Positions 49,714 through 59,867 of a stretch of 64,000 bases of DNA are shown here, piece after piece (positions within the stretch are counted from its first letter, which is position 1; each line of letters opens with the position of its first letter). The notes under the pieces are model-generated. The model did no database searches, was not told the origin of the DNA, and was given only the letters and a program-made list of their open reading frames with translations. The stretch is from Rhodocyclus tenuis. Lineage in GTDB: Bacteria > Pseudomonadota > Gammaproteobacteria > Burkholderiales > Rhodocyclaceae. Location: NCBI RefSeq assembly GCF_014197755.1, contig NZ_JACIGE010000009.1:62001-126000 (forward strand), read 5' to 3'. Position numbers and translations under genes: made by a program.

Positions 49714-50868
49714 CTAGTGCAACACGCGGCCGCCGCTGCCGATGACGGTGAGGTCGACGAAGGACGAACCCGAATGATCGCTCGCGCTGAAGCTGACACG
49801 GTAGCCGCCAAGGTCGTGGTTCTGCATGCTTTCCAGGCTGGCAATCAGCTTTTCGCGGGTGAGATCGCGGCCGCTCTTGCGTAGCCCGTCGAGCAGCGTC
49901 TTGCTCATCAGGTACGCTTCGATGCCGTAGTAGGTCGGCTTCTTGTCGCCGGACAGCAGGCGCTGGTACTCGCGAACGGCCGGCGTGGCGTCGTTCCACG
50001 GATAGGGCATGACTTGCGCGATGCCGATGCCGCGTGCCTCGGCGCCGAGTTCGCCCACCAGCAGGTCGGCACCGACCGGCGACAGTGCAAAGAACTGCGG
50101 GTTCTGCCCGAGTTTCTTCATCAGCCGGACGAATTCGGCGCTCGGTTTGTACAGGGTCACCATCAGCACCACCTGCGGGTTGGCGCGGGCAATCGCTTGC
50201 GCCGCCTTGCCGACATCGAGCGAGTTGCGTTCGACCGAGCCCTGCGCTGATGGCGTCAGATTGCGTCTCTTCAGCGCTGCTGTGACGCCGTCGAGCCCCG
50301 ATTTGCCGAAACCGTCGTTCTGGTAGAACACCGCAATATTGTTCAGGCCGAGCGCGGTCAGATGCTTGACGATGGCTTCGCTTTCGTTGGCGTAGCTGGT
50401 GCGCACATTGAACATGTAACGGCTGTTGGTATTTTCCTTCGGCGACTGGCGCAGCGAGTCGGCGCCGGAAATGGTTCCGATCAGCGGCACAGCGGCAGGC
50501 CCGAACACTTCGTTCATCGCCGCCGTTGTCGGGCTGCTGCCGTACGAGGCGAGCAGCGCGAAGACCTTCGTCTCGTTGATCAACGTGCGCGTATTGGCGA
50601 CCGCCCGATCGGTTTCGTAGCCGTCGTCGAGCGCGACCAGTTGCAGCTTGCGTCCGTGAATCCCGCCACTGCTGTTGATCTGCCGGAAGCTGGCCTCGAT
50701 CACTTCGCGCATTTCCACGCCGTAGGAGCCGTTCGGGCCGGAAAGAGGGGCGGTCATGCCGATGCTGATGCTGTTGTCGCTGACGCCGACCTCAGGCGCG
50801 CCGGCAGCGATGGCGTTGCCCAAGCAAAGCATGAGGCTGCTCAGCAGCAGATGGCGGAGCTTCTTCAA
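49714..50868 (-). CDS. Periplasmic branched-chain amino-acid-type binding protein
   Basis: This 384-residue type I periplasmic binding protein (LivJ/Peripla_BP_6 class) starts with a signal peptide (LKKLRHLLLSSLMLCLGNAIAAG). It shows ISIGMTAPLSGPNGSYG, EASFRQINSSGGIHGRKLQLVALDD, VFALLASYGSSPTT and PVIGTISGA-like (PLIGTISGAD). I start it at TTG 50868, seven bases after AAAGGA. No permease or ATPase is nearby, so it is an orphan that may serve a distant ABC transporter or a sensor. A strong terminator lies only 33 bases upstream, so how it is transcribed is unclear. Confidence 0.85.
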   Translation of the reverse strand: MKKLRHLLLSSLMLCLGNAIAAGAPEVGVSDNSISIGMTAPLSGPNGSYGVEMREVIEASFRQINSSGGIHGRKLQLVALDDGYETDRAVANTRTLINETKVFALLASYGSSPTTAAMNEVFGPAAVPLIGTISGADSLRQSPKENTNSRYMFNVRTSYANESEAIVKHLTALGLNNIAVFYQNDGFGKSGLDGVTAALKRRNLTPSAQGSVERNSLDVGKAAQAIARANPQVVLMVTLYKPSAEFVRLMKKLGQNPQFFALSPVGADLLVGELGAEARGIGIAQVMPYPWNDATPAVREYQRLLSGDKKPTYYGIEAYLMSKTLLDGLRKSGRDLTREKLIASLESMQNHDLGGYRVSFSASDHSGSSFVDLTVIGSGGRVLH

Positions 50869-50900
50869 GGGCTGTCCTTTACATGCGCGGTCGGGTGAAT

Positions 50901-50932
50901 AAAAAACGGCGGCGCCGTTTTGGCGCCGCCGT
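50901..50932 (-). terminator. Intrinsic terminator after dnaJ
   Basis: ACGGCGGCGCC (50906-50916) and GGCGCCGCCGT (50922-50932) form a perfect 11-base-pair stem followed on the minus strand by a run of T (50901-50906). It lies 86 bases after the dnaJ stop. Confidence 0.88.
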
Positions 50933-51017
50933 GACAATGCCGCTTCAGTTGACGAAAAGCTCACCGAAAGCAGATCTGATTGACGGGTAGGGCCGTTGAT
51001 ACACCGCTCCGCCTTGC

Positions 51018-52148
<1,131 letters not shown>

Positions 52149-52210
52149 TGGTATTCGGATGAGCGGAGGCGGAGGGCGGAATTATACGTCCCGACCTCCG
52201 CCGACCGGTC

Positions 52211-54130
52211 TTACTTCTTGTCTTTGACTTCGGTGAACTCGGCGTCGACGACATCGCTGTCGTCCTTCTTCGCTTCCCCGCCTGCGGCCTGGGCTTCGCC
52301 CGACTCCGCCTGCTGCTTGGCATAGACCTTCTCGCCGAGCTTCTGCGCCGCCGTGGCGAGCGCTTCGCTCTTCGCCTTGAGCGTGTCGAGGTCGCCATTG
52401 CGGATCGCGTCTTCGGCGTCCTTGATCGCGGCTTCGATCGCTACCTTTTCGTCTTCGGCGAGTTCGGCGCCGAATTCGCCCAGCGACTTCTTCACCATGT
52501 GAATGGTCGCGTCGCACTGGTTGCGCGCGTCGGCGAGTTCGCGCGCCTTGCGGTCGTCTTCGGCGTGCAGTTCGGCATCCTTGACCATGCGCTGGACTTC
52601 TTCTTCGGACAGGCCGCTCGATGCCTGGATCTTGATCTTGTTTTCCTTGCCGGTGGCCTTGTCCTTGGCCGAGACGTGCAGGATGCCGTTGGCGTCGATG
52701 TCGAACGTCACCTCGATCTGCGGCATGCCGCGCGGTGCCGGCGGGATGTCGGTCAGGTTGAACTGGCCGAGGCTCTTGTTGCCCGAGGCGATTTCACGCT
52801 CACCCTGCAGCACGTGGATCGTCACCGCGTTCTGGTTGTCGTCGGCGGTCGAGAAGACCTGGCTGGCCTTGGTCGGGATCGTCGTGTTCTTCTGGATCAG
52901 CTTGGTCATGACGCTGCCCAGTGTTTCGATGCCGAGCGACAGCGGCGTCACGTCGAGCAGCAGCACGTCCTTGACCTCGCCCTGCAGCACGCCGCCCTGG
53001 ATCGCGGCGCCAACGGCGACGGCTTCATCCGGGTTCACGTCCTTGCGCGGATCCTGGCCGAAGAATTCCTTCACCTTGTCCTGCACCTTCGGCATGCGCG
53101 TCTGGCCGCCGACAAGGATCACGTCGTCGATGTCGGTGATCTTCAGGCCGGCATCCTTGAGCGCGGTACGGCACGGCGCGATGGTACGTTCGATCAGTTC
53201 ATCGACCAGCGACTCGAACTTGGCGCGCGTGATCTTCAGCGCCAGATGCTTCGGGCCGGAGGCGTCGGCGGTGATGTAGGGCAGGTTGACTTCGGTCTGC
53301 TGACCCGAGGACAGCTCGATCTTTGCCTTTTCTGCGGCTTCCTTCAGGCGCTGCAGCGCGAGCACGTCGTTCTTCAGATTGACGCCGGATTCCTTCTTGA
53401 ATTCGTCGATGATGTAGTCGATCAGGCGCTGGTCGAAGTCTTCGCCGCCGAGGAATGTGTCGCCGTTGGTGGAGAGCACTTCGAACTGGTGCTCGCCATC
53501 GACTTCGGCGATCTCGATGATCGAGACGTCGAAGGTGCCGCCGCCGAGGTCATAGACGGCGATTTTCTTGTCGCCCTGCTTCTTGTCCATGCCGAAGGCG
53601 AGCGCGGCCGCCGTCGGCTCGTTGATGATGCGCTTGACTTCGAGGCCGGCAATGCGGCCGGCGTCCTTGGTCGCCTGACGCTGGCTGTCGTTGAAGTAGG
53701 CGGGAACGGTGATGACCGCCTCGGTGACTTCCTCGCCGAGGTAGTCTTCGGCGGTCTTCTTCATCTTGCGCAGCACCTCGGCCGATACCTGTTGCGGTGC
53801 GGTACGCGTGCCGCGCACTTCGACCCAGGCGTCGTTGTTGTCGGCCTTGACGATCTTGTAGGGCATCAGCGAGATGTCCTTCTGCACTTCCTTTTCGTCG
53901 AAGCGGCGGCCGATCAGGCGCTTCACCGCGAACAGCGTGTTCTTCGGGTTGGTGACGGCCTGACGCTTGGCCGGTGCGCCGCAGAGGATTTCGCCGTCGT
54001 CGGCGTATGCGACGATCGACGGCGTGGTGCGCGCGCCTTCCGAGTTTTCGATGACCTTCGGCTTGCCGCCTTCCATGATGGCGACGCAGGAGTTGGTGGT
54101 GCCGAGGTCGATGCCGATGATCTTGCCCAT
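52211..54130 (-). CDS. dnaK: Chaperone DnaK (Hsp70)
   Basis: This 639-residue Hsp70 begins [16 protein letters not shown] and has the ATPase signatures [13 protein letters not shown] and [14 protein letters not shown]. The EEV-like interdomain linker region ([16 protein letters not shown]), the substrate-binding domain and a C-terminal lid ending in an acidic tail follow. It folds and refolds proteins together with DnaJ and GrpE. It is 76 bases downstream of grpE. Confidence 0.99.
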   Translation of the reverse strand: MGKIIGIDLGTTNSCVAIMEGGKPKVIENSEGARTTPSIVAYADDGEILCGAPAKRQAVTNPKNTLFAVKRLIGRRFDEKEVQKDISLMPYKIVKADNNDAWVEVRGTRTAPQQVSAEVLRKMKKTAEDYLGEEVTEAVITVPAYFNDSQRQATKDAGRIAGLEVKRIINEPTAAALAFGMDKKQGDKKIAVYDLGGGTFDVSIIEIAEVDGEHQFEVLSTNGDTFLGGEDFDQRLIDYIIDEFKKESGVNLKNDVLALQRLKEAAEKAKIELSSGQQTEVNLPYITADASGPKHLALKITRAKFESLVDELIERTIAPCRTALKDAGLKITDIDDVILVGGQTRMPKVQDKVKEFFGQDPRKDVNPDEAVAVGAAIQGGVLQGEVKDVLLLDVTPLSLGIETLGSVMTKLIQKNTTIPTKASQVFSTADDNQNAVTIHVLQGEREIASGNKSLGQFNLTDIPPAPRGMPQIEVTFDIDANGILHVSAKDKATGKENKIKIQASSGLSEEEVQRMVKDAELHAEDDRKARELADARNQCDATIHMVKKSLGEFGAELAEDEKVAIEAAIKDAEDAIRNGDLDTLKAKSEALATAAQKLGEKVYAKQQAESGEAQAAGGEAKKDDSDVVDAEFTEVKDKK

Positions 54131-54206
54131 GTTCAGAATCCTTTCCGTGTATTCGTTATCGGTAGCATTACCGCTGGTAGCGCAGATGAGGCTGCCGGCG
54201 TTTATT

Positions 54207-54752
54207 TCAAGACTTGGCGCGCGAAACGATGACCAGCGCCGGGCGCAGCACGCGCTCGCCGATCAGGTAGCCCTTTTGCAGCACGGTGATCACCGTGTTC
54301 GGCTCCTGCTCCGATTCGAGCATGCTGATCGCCTGATGGCGGTGCGGATCGAACTTCTCGCCGACCGGATCGATCGTGGTGAGTCCGGATTTCTCGAAAG
54401 CGGCGCTCAGCTGGCGCAAGGTCAGTTCGCTGCCTTCCTTGAGACTTTCGACGCTCGGCGTATCGATGGCGAGCGCGGCTTCGAGGCTGTCGCGAACGGC
54501 GAGCAGTTCGCCGGCAAATTTCTCGATCGCATAGCGCGAAGCCTTGGCGATGTCTTCCTGTGCGCGGCGGCGGACGTTCTCGGTCTCGGCCTTGGCGCGC
54601 AGCCAGGCATCGTGATGCTCTTCGGCCTTCAGTTCGGCCTGACGGATCGCCTCTTCGAGGTTGGGAGTCGTGTCCGTTGCGGCGGGGCCGGCGGGCGCTG
54701 CCGCGTTCTCTTCTGCGGGGGTGTTGGGGTCTTGCGTGTCGCTTGCGTGCAT
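54207..54752 (-). CDS. grpE: Nucleotide exchange factor GrpE
   Basis: GrpE releases ADP from DnaK. The 181-residue protein has an acidic disordered N-terminus, a long coiled coil ([35 protein letters not shown] in parts) and the C-terminal beta domain with the signature [29 protein letters not shown] in parts. A heat-shock promoter precedes it, so grpE-dnaK-dnaJ form one sigma-32 operon. Confidence 0.98.
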   Translation of the reverse strand: MHASDTQDPNTPAEENAAAPAGPAATDTTPNLEEAIRQAELKAEEHHDAWLRAKAETENVRRRAQEDIAKASRYAIEKFAGELLAVRDSLEAALAIDTPSVESLKEGSELTLRQLSAAFEKSGLTTIDPVGEKFDPHRHQAISMLESEQEPNTVITVLQKGYLIGERVLRPALVIVSRAKS

Positions 54753-55059
54753 GGTCGGCGGTCTCCAGAAAAACCTTGCCCATATTGGGGTGTTGCGGCG
54801 GCTTTCAAGATGGCGGCGCGCAGCTTTTTTTCACGGCTGTTCATCGTTGCCGGAAAGCCTGGTTATTTGCCGCATTGACGCCGGCTCTGCTGATCTACCG
54901 GCGGCGCTTCAGTCAGGCGGCATGCGTGCGGCAGTTTGCGGTTAAAATTTCTGCGGACCTTGGCTGCCATAGCCTTTGGTGAGTGCCTGCGCAAAGTTGC
55001 GGATCGCTGGCACGCGATGAACGTCTGCGCAGCACGGGTGTCGGGAGTACGGTGTCGGC
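54753..55059. other. Divergent grpE / kinase intergenic region
   Basis: The 307 bases contain the sigma-32 promoter for grpE (54782-54809). Toward the kinase they contain a TAAAAT hexamer (54943-54948) that could be a -10, with no good -35. No CIRCE element (TTAGCACTC-N9-GAGTGCTAA) and no gene are visible. Confidence 0.5.
54782..54809 (-). promoter_or_regulatory. grpE: Sigma-32 heat-shock promoter for grpE-dnaK-dnaJ
   Basis: On the minus strand CTTGAA (54809-54804) and CCCCAATAT (54790-54782) are spaced by 13 bases, a close match to the sigma-32 consensus CTTGAA-N13-15-CCCCATNT. The grpE ATG is about 30 bases further on. Confidence 0.88.
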
Positions 55060-56409
55060 ATGATCGAAAAAATCGGCAGGTACGAAATCATCCGGCCGCT
55101 CGGCAAGGGCGCGACGGCGATTGTCTATCTCGCCCGTGATCCCGAGGACGGGCGTGAAGTGGCGATCAAGCTGGTCCGCTTCGGCCAGGAGAATGCGGCG
55201 ATGTCGCGCCGCCTGCTCAAGCTTTTCCAGACCGAGGATTCAGTCGGCAGGCGCCTCAATCATCCGAACATCGTCAGGATTTACGACGCGGTGATCGAGG
55301 CCGAGCAGGCTTATATCGTGATGGAGTTCGTCGACGGGCAAGCGCTCGACAAGTTCTGTTCGATCGACAAGCTGCTGCCGATGTACCGCGTCATCGGCAT
55401 CATCTTCAAATGCTGCCTGGCGCTTGATCATGCCTTCCGTCAGGGCGTCGTGCATCGCGACATCAAGCCGGCGAACATCCTGATTGACGCCGACGACAAT
55501 CCGAAGATCACCGATTTTGGTCTGGCACTGAATCTGCAGAAGGATATCGGCAAGGACTCGACCTTCATCATGGGCGTCGGCTCGCCGGCGTACATGTCGC
55601 CCGAGCAGATCAAGAACTATCCGCTCAACCAGAAGACCGACCTCTATTCGCTCGGCGTGCTGCTCTTCCAGCTGCTTACCGGGCGTCTACCGTTTCGCGC
55701 CAACAACCCGGCAACCTTGGTGTACAAGATCATCAACATGGACGCGCCCTCGGTCTGCGCGCTCAATCCCGGACTGCCGGCGGGACTCGATCCGATCGTG
55801 AAAAAGGCGCTGGAAAAGGATCTCTACAACCGCTATCGCAATGGCGCCGAGTTCGCCAAGGATCTGTCGACGGTTCGCTATCAGATGCTCGAGGAGGACG
55901 ACAGCGAGCGCGATGCCGAGCACTTTGCGCGTCTGCGCGGACTGGCCTTCTTCACCGAATTCGAGGACATCGAGTTGTGGGAGATCCTGCGCATCAGTGT
56001 CTGGCGCGAGATTGCCGAGAAGGTGCTGTTGCTCGCCGAGGGCGAAAACGGGCGCCGCTTCGGCGTCATCGTCGACGGCTTTGTCGAGTTGTCGAGTGGC
56101 GGCCGCGCCATCGGTCGGCTCGGTGCGGGCGAGGTCGTTGGCGAGGAGAGTCTGCTGGCGCCGGGCGAACCGCTGCGCCACCTGAGCGTGGTGACGCTGG
56201 AGCCGACCTTGTTTCTCGACATCAACAGTGCGGCGCTCGAACTCGCTTCCGAAGAGTTGCAGGAGCGTTTCCACAAGGTGCTGCTGGCAAAGTCGCTGGC
56301 GCGGCTGCGCAATGCCGAACAGGCGCTGGCCAAACTTGGCCAGCCGGCAGTGCAGGGCCGTAACCCTGCCAGCGAGGCTGGCCTCAGCGCTGCGCTCGAA
56401 CTGCTCTAG
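55060..56409 (+). CDS. Hanks-type Ser/Thr protein kinase with C-terminal cyclic-nucleotide-binding-like domain
   Basis: This 449-residue cytoplasmic protein has a complete N-terminal kinase domain: Gly loop GKGATAIV, Lys37 in VAIK, catalytic Asp134 in HRDIKPANIL, Asp152 in DFGLA and the activation-segment end SPAYMSPEQ. After about residue 285 comes a domain like cNMP-binding folds (FARLRGLAFFTEFEDIELWEI, then RFGVIVDGFVELSSGG, IGRLGAGEVVGEESLL). The phosphate-binding cassette is only partly conserved. No transmembrane helix or PASTA repeat is visible. It is divergent from grpE and convergent with the chemoreceptor. Ligand and substrates are unknown. Confidence 0.9.
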   Translation: MIEKIGRYEIIRPLGKGATAIVYLARDPEDGREVAIKLVRFGQENAAMSRRLLKLFQTEDSVGRRLNHPNIVRIYDAVIEAEQAYIVMEFVDGQALDKFCSIDKLLPMYRVIGIIFKCCLALDHAFRQGVVHRDIKPANILIDADDNPKITDFGLALNLQKDIGKDSTFIMGVGSPAYMSPEQIKNYPLNQKTDLYSLGVLLFQLLTGRLPFRANNPATLVYKIINMDAPSVCALNPGLPAGLDPIVKKALEKDLYNRYRNGAEFAKDLSTVRYQMLEEDDSERDAEHFARLRGLAFFTEFEDIELWEILRISVWREIAEKVLLLAEGENGRRFGVIVDGFVELSSGGRAIGRLGAGEVVGEESLLAPGEPLRHLSVVTLEPTLFLDINSAALELASEELQERFHKVLLAKSLARLRNAEQALAKLGQPAVQGRNPASEAGLSAALELL

Positions 56410-56451
56410 GTCTCTGCGCCGGCGAGCTGCTTGCTCCGCTTGGCAGGCGAG

Positions 56452-56478
56452 AAAAAGGCGCCGCAGACTCGCGGCGCC
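56452..56478 (-). terminator. Intrinsic terminator after the chemoreceptor gene
   Basis: GGCGCCGC (56457-56464) and GCGGCGCC (56471-56478) form a perfect stem, followed on the minus strand by five T (56452-56456). It sits between the convergent kinase and chemoreceptor genes. Confidence 0.8.
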
Positions 56479-56507
56479 CGTTTCTCGGTGACCGGGATGC
56501 CTCGCGC

Positions 56508-58118
56508 CTAGACCTTGAAGCGACCGACGGTCGATTGCAGTCCTTCGGCCAGCGCTTCGAGCGACTGCGCTGCTGCTGCCGTTTTCTCGACCGAAAGGTT
56601 GTTTTGCCGCGCCATGTCGGCAATCGACTCGATACCCTCGGCGACCTGTCCGGAGACACGACGCTGCTCCTCGGTTGCCGCGGCGATGGCGTCAAGGCCG
56701 CGCCCGACCTCGGCGACCGAGCCGTTGGTGGCACTGATGATTTCGGCGACGCTGTCGACCGTCTTCTGGCTGGAGGCGATGTGCTCGAGGCCGTCGCCGA
56801 TGGCTCGTCTGACGGCAACCGATTGCGACGACAGCGTTTCGGTGATGCGGTCGATTTCGTTGGCCGACTGTGCCGATTTTTCGGCCAGCTTGCGCACTTC
56901 GTCGGCGACAACGGCAAAGCCGCGACCCGCCTCGCCGGCGCGCGCGGCCTCGATCGCTGCATTCAGCGCGAGCAGGTTGGTCTGTTCGGCGATGCCCTTG
57001 ACCTCCTGCGTCATCTTGTTGATGGCCTCGGTGCTCTGCACGAAATTGCCGACCGAGTCGGCCATCATCGTCACTGCATGCTTGACGTCGCCCATTTCGG
57101 CGAGCAGCTGTTTCAGGCTGCGGTCGCCTTCTTCGGCACGGTGCAGGCTTTCCTGCGACTGGTGATTGACGTGGTCGGCGTTTTCGGAAATCGAGGCGAT
57201 GCTGCTCACCAGATTTTCGACAGCCGTGGCGGCCTGGATCGATTTCTCGCTCTGCTGATGCGAGCCGGATTCGACATCGCGCGAGGCATGCACCAGTTCC
57301 TGCGCGCGTGAGGACACCTGTGCCGCCGAATTGCTGACCTGGCGGACGAGTCCGTTGAAGTTCTCCATCATCTCGTTGAAGATCGTCGAGGTCTGCCCGA
57401 TCTCGTCCTGCCCCTTGACCGGCAGGCGTCGCGTCAGGTCGCCTTCGCCGCGCGCGATATCCTGCAGCCCGTCCTTGAGCGCGTCGAGCGGTTTGGTGAC
57501 GAAGCTGCGCGTCAGGAAGTAGATGACGAAGAGCAGCAGCAGGCAGACGCCGGCGGCGGCAATGGCGATCTTCAGACGGAAGGCTGCGACCTCCTTGTCG
57601 ACCGACTCGAGCGAGATCTTCATGCTGACGATGCCAAGCTGCGTTCCTTCGGGAACGAGATGGCACATGATGCAGTTCTTGCCGAGGTAGTTCGACGATG
57701 CGCGCACCGGATTGACGATGCGCAGCACATCGCTGTCGCCATCGCGGATGACTTCGGAGTAGGCGATGCCGTCCTTGAGGATGCGCTTTTCGAGTTCGTC
57801 GGGTTCGCGGGTGGCTTTGGTGTCGGGACCGAAGCGGTCGATGACGGCCTGGCCGCGGCCGACGAAGATTTCCTTGATCACCGACAGCTGCTTGATCTGG
57901 TCGAGGAAGATGTCACGGTCGCCAATGGTGCCGGTGATCATCATGCCGGTCAGTCCGGCCAGCGTCATTTCGTGAATGCTCTTGGAAAAGTCCTCAGCCT
58001 GACGGATCGCCGTTTCGCGATTGACCTGGCTTTCCCAGGCAATCATGACGCTCCAGACGACGACGAGCACACACCAGATCGCAGCGGTCAGCCGGACCCA
58101 TATCTTCCAGTTCTTCAT
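56508..58118 (-). CDS. Methyl-accepting chemotaxis protein with periplasmic haem c motif
   Basis: This 536-residue chemoreceptor has TM1 at about 9-28, a periplasmic sensor of about 155 residues, TM2 at about 184-205, a HAMP domain ([20 protein letters not shown]) and a long cytoplasmic signalling coil. The coil has the conserved hairpin [18 protein letters not shown]. The sensor contains CxxCH (Cys149, Cys152, His153; [11 protein letters not shown]), the covalent haem c attachment motif, just before TM2. Haem-c chemoreceptors such as DcrA sense oxygen or redox state. A VCBS-like gene lies 68 bases upstream on the same strand. No CheW-binding oddities are seen and no che genes are nearby. Confidence 0.93.
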   Translation of the reverse strand: MKNWKIWVRLTAAIWCVLVVVWSVMIAWESQVNRETAIRQAEDFSKSIHEMTLAGLTGMMITGTIGDRDIFLDQIKQLSVIKEIFVGRGQAVIDRFGPDTKATREPDELEKRILKDGIAYSEVIRDGDSDVLRIVNPVRASSNYLGKNCIMCHLVPEGTQLGIVSMKISLESVDKEVAAFRLKIAIAAAGVCLLLLFVIYFLTRSFVTKPLDALKDGLQDIARGEGDLTRRLPVKGQDEIGQTSTIFNEMMENFNGLVRQVSNSAAQVSSRAQELVHASRDVESGSHQQSEKSIQAATAVENLVSSIASISENADHVNHQSQESLHRAEEGDRSLKQLLAEMGDVKHAVTMMADSVGNFVQSTEAINKMTQEVKGIAEQTNLLALNAAIEAARAGEAGRGFAVVADEVRKLAEKSAQSANEIDRITETLSSQSVAVRRAIGDGLEHIASSQKTVDSVAEIISATNGSVAEVGRGLDAIAAATEEQRRVSGQVAEGIESIADMARQNNLSVEKTAAAAQSLEALAEGLQSTVGRFKV

Positions 58119-58186
58119 TACCGACGACTCCCTGGGGGCGGTTTTGGAAAGTATGAGGAACGGCGCACGCCCCTCGCCGGGCCCTT

Positions 58187-59290
58187 TCAGACAGTCAGAT
58201 CAATTTGCTGGATTGTGCCAGCCTTGCCGTCTTCCCGCAAAAAAACGCTGCTTGAGCGAATCTGGCCGAGCAGTTCGTTGTTGGCATCCTTGAGCGCAAA
58301 CGGGGTGCTGATCTGGGCGAGGCTGATGGCGCCAACGCCGGCCTCGCGCAGGGTGGAGAGGCGGTCGCCATTGTCGTCACGGCTCCATACCCGCAATTGC
58401 TCGTAAGCCACGTCGTTTTCGTCGATCCAGCCGTTGTGGTCGCTGTCTAGCTTTGCCAGTTCGCCGAAACCATTGCCGGTGGTGCCGCCGAACAGTTCGC
58501 TGCCGTTGTTGATGCGCCCGTCAGCGTTCCTGTCGAGCGCCAGGAAGCCGCTGCCGGGAGCGACGAAGTTGATGCTTTCGCTCTCGCCGTCGGCGTTCAG
58601 ATCGAAGGCAAAACGTTGGCTGGACAGTTGTGCCGCGTTGCCGTCGAAGTTGACCACCAGCGGATCCTGGGTGCGCCGCGTATCGCCCATGCGTAGGCTG
58701 GTCGTCGAGCTTTCCTGGTAGCTGCGTGACATCGAGAGCGACAGCGAGAACGCGATTTCCTTGCCGTCGGCGGTGCGGACGATGCCGCTGGCCGAGAGCT
58801 GGGTCTGCTCGATTTCCGAGTACGTCTCGGTACGATCATAGGCGACGCCCCCGCCGCCGTTTGCCGGCGCGTTGCCGGAGCCTGAACTGCTGCCGCTAGC
58901 GGCGGTTGTGGCCGTGGGGCTGCCATCACTGGCGGCATCGGGCGTTGATGTCGTCGTGCCGCGCGACAGATCGCGTGCATCAAACACCCGCGGCTCGCGT
59001 CCGGTGAGAAAAACCAGCAGCTGGCGGATCAGGCGCAGATTCGGATCATTCTCTGAGGCGTCCAGCGCGTCTTCGAGGGCGCTGCTGGATTGGGTACTGG
59101 CGGCCCTGCCTTGGGCCGATAGTTTTACCGGGTCGTTGGCCGGCGCAGCCGAGGCAGCCGATGCGGCACCTTCGTCGCTGCCCCGCGTTTGGCGCGGGCC
59201 CCGCCAGCTGCGCAAGGATTCAGTGATCTCGTGGCGCTGCTCGCTGAAGTGGGTGGACTTCAACTGCAGCGCGGCGCTGGCGATTTTCAT
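58187..59290 (-). CDS. VCBS/EF-hand-like repeat protein of unknown function
   Basis: This 367-residue protein has an N-terminal KIASAALQL and [10 protein letters not shown], shared with an uncharacterised proteobacterial family. A Ser/Thr/Gly-rich linker follows at about 110-145, and then a segment with calcium-loop-like repeats at about 225-330 ([57 protein letters not shown]). No signal peptide or secretion signal is evident. Relatives are often annotated as VCBS proteins. A strong GGAGG ribosome site precedes the ATG. It precedes the chemoreceptor by 68 bases and may share its transcript. Confidence 0.8.
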   Translation of the reverse strand: MKIASAALQLKSTHFSEQRHEITESLRSWRGPRQTRGSDEGAASAASAAPANDPVKLSAQGRAASTQSSSALEDALDASENDPNLRLIRQLLVFLTGREPRVFDARDLSRGTTTSTPDAASDGSPTATTAASGSSSGSGNAPANGGGGVAYDRTETYSEIEQTQLSASGIVRTADGKEIAFSLSLSMSRSYQESSTTSLRMGDTRRTQDPLVVNFDGNAAQLSSQRFAFDLNADGESESINFVAPGSGFLALDRNADGRINNGSELFGGTTGNGFGELAKLDSDHNGWIDENDVAYEQLRVWSRDDNGDRLSTLREAGVGAISLAQISTPFALKDANNELLGQIRSSSVFLREDGKAGTIQQIDLTV

Positions 59291-59302
59291 GGCGACCTCC
59301 GG

Positions 59303-59328
59303 AAATATGGGCTTTCTTAACCATATTT
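59303..59328. repeat. Inverted repeat upstream of the VCBS-like gene
   Basis: AAATATGG (59303-59310) and CCATATTT (59321-59328) form a perfect 8-base inverted repeat with a 10-base spacer, starting 13 bases upstream of the VCBS-like ATG. This AT-rich patch stands out in GC-rich DNA. It could be an operator or an mRNA hairpin near the ribosome site; no regulator is identified. Confidence 0.45.
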
Positions 59329-59366
59329 AACGGCGGCCCCGTCGGCGACTTGAGCCTTCGCTTGCT

Positions 59367-59804
59367 TCAGTGCTGGTTGCGTGCCCAGCGAACGATGCTG
59401 GCGCTATCGAGGGCGCCTGATTGCCGCGCGATCTCCCGACCGTCGCGAAACAGTATCAGCGTCGGAATGCTGCGGATGGCGAAGCGGCCGGCGATCTCCG
59501 GCAGCGCCTCGGTGTCGAGTTTGGCCAGACGGAAGTCCGGCTCGAGCTCGGCTGCCGCCGTCGCGAACGCCGGTGCCATGCTGCGGCACGGCGCGCACCA
59601 GGGCGCCCAGAAATCGACGAGAACCGGCAATTCGCTACGGCCGATGTGCCGGTCGACGTTGCTGGCGTCCAGATCAAACGGCTTGCCGGCAAACAGCGGC
59701 CGATGACAGCCGCCGCAGCTTGGCGCGGCAGCGAGGCGTGCGCGGGGCAGGCGATTGACCGCTGCGCAGTGCGGACAGACGAGATGTAACGAATGTTGCG
59801 GCAT
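59367..59804 (-). CDS. trxC: Zinc-ribbon thioredoxin (Trx2 type)
   Basis: This 145-residue thioredoxin has the N-terminal zinc motif of TrxC (Cys10-x2-Cys13 and Cys30-x2-Cys33) and a thioredoxin fold with active site WCAPC (Cys70, Cys73). The usual glycine is replaced by alanine, which should shift the redox potential. The cis-proline IRSIPTLILF is present. TrxC is often part of oxidative-stress responses. It lies 63 bases downstream of hemH on the same strand. Confidence 0.92.
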   Translation of the reverse strand: MPQHSLHLVCPHCAAVNRLPRARLAAAPSCGGCHRPLFAGKPFDLDASNVDRHIGRSELPVLVDFWAPWCAPCRSMAPAFATAAAELEPDFRLAKLDTEALPEIAGRFAIRSIPTLILFRDGREIARQSGALDSASIVRWARNQH

Positions 59805-59867
59805 GGGGCAGCTCCCGACGGTGAGCAGACGTATATCGGGGCGGAGATCAGCGCTGCAAGAGTCAGC

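Noticed and set aside
54753-55059. CIRCE operator for HrcA before grpE
   Set aside because: No TTAGCACTC/GAGTGCTAA pair could be found on either strand. The sigma-32 promoter explains heat control.
59303-59345. A FliA (sigma-28) promoter in the AT-rich patch before the VCBS-like gene
   Set aside because: TAAA and GCCCATAT are present on the minus strand, but the spacing is two bases short and the start site would fall inside the ribosome site.
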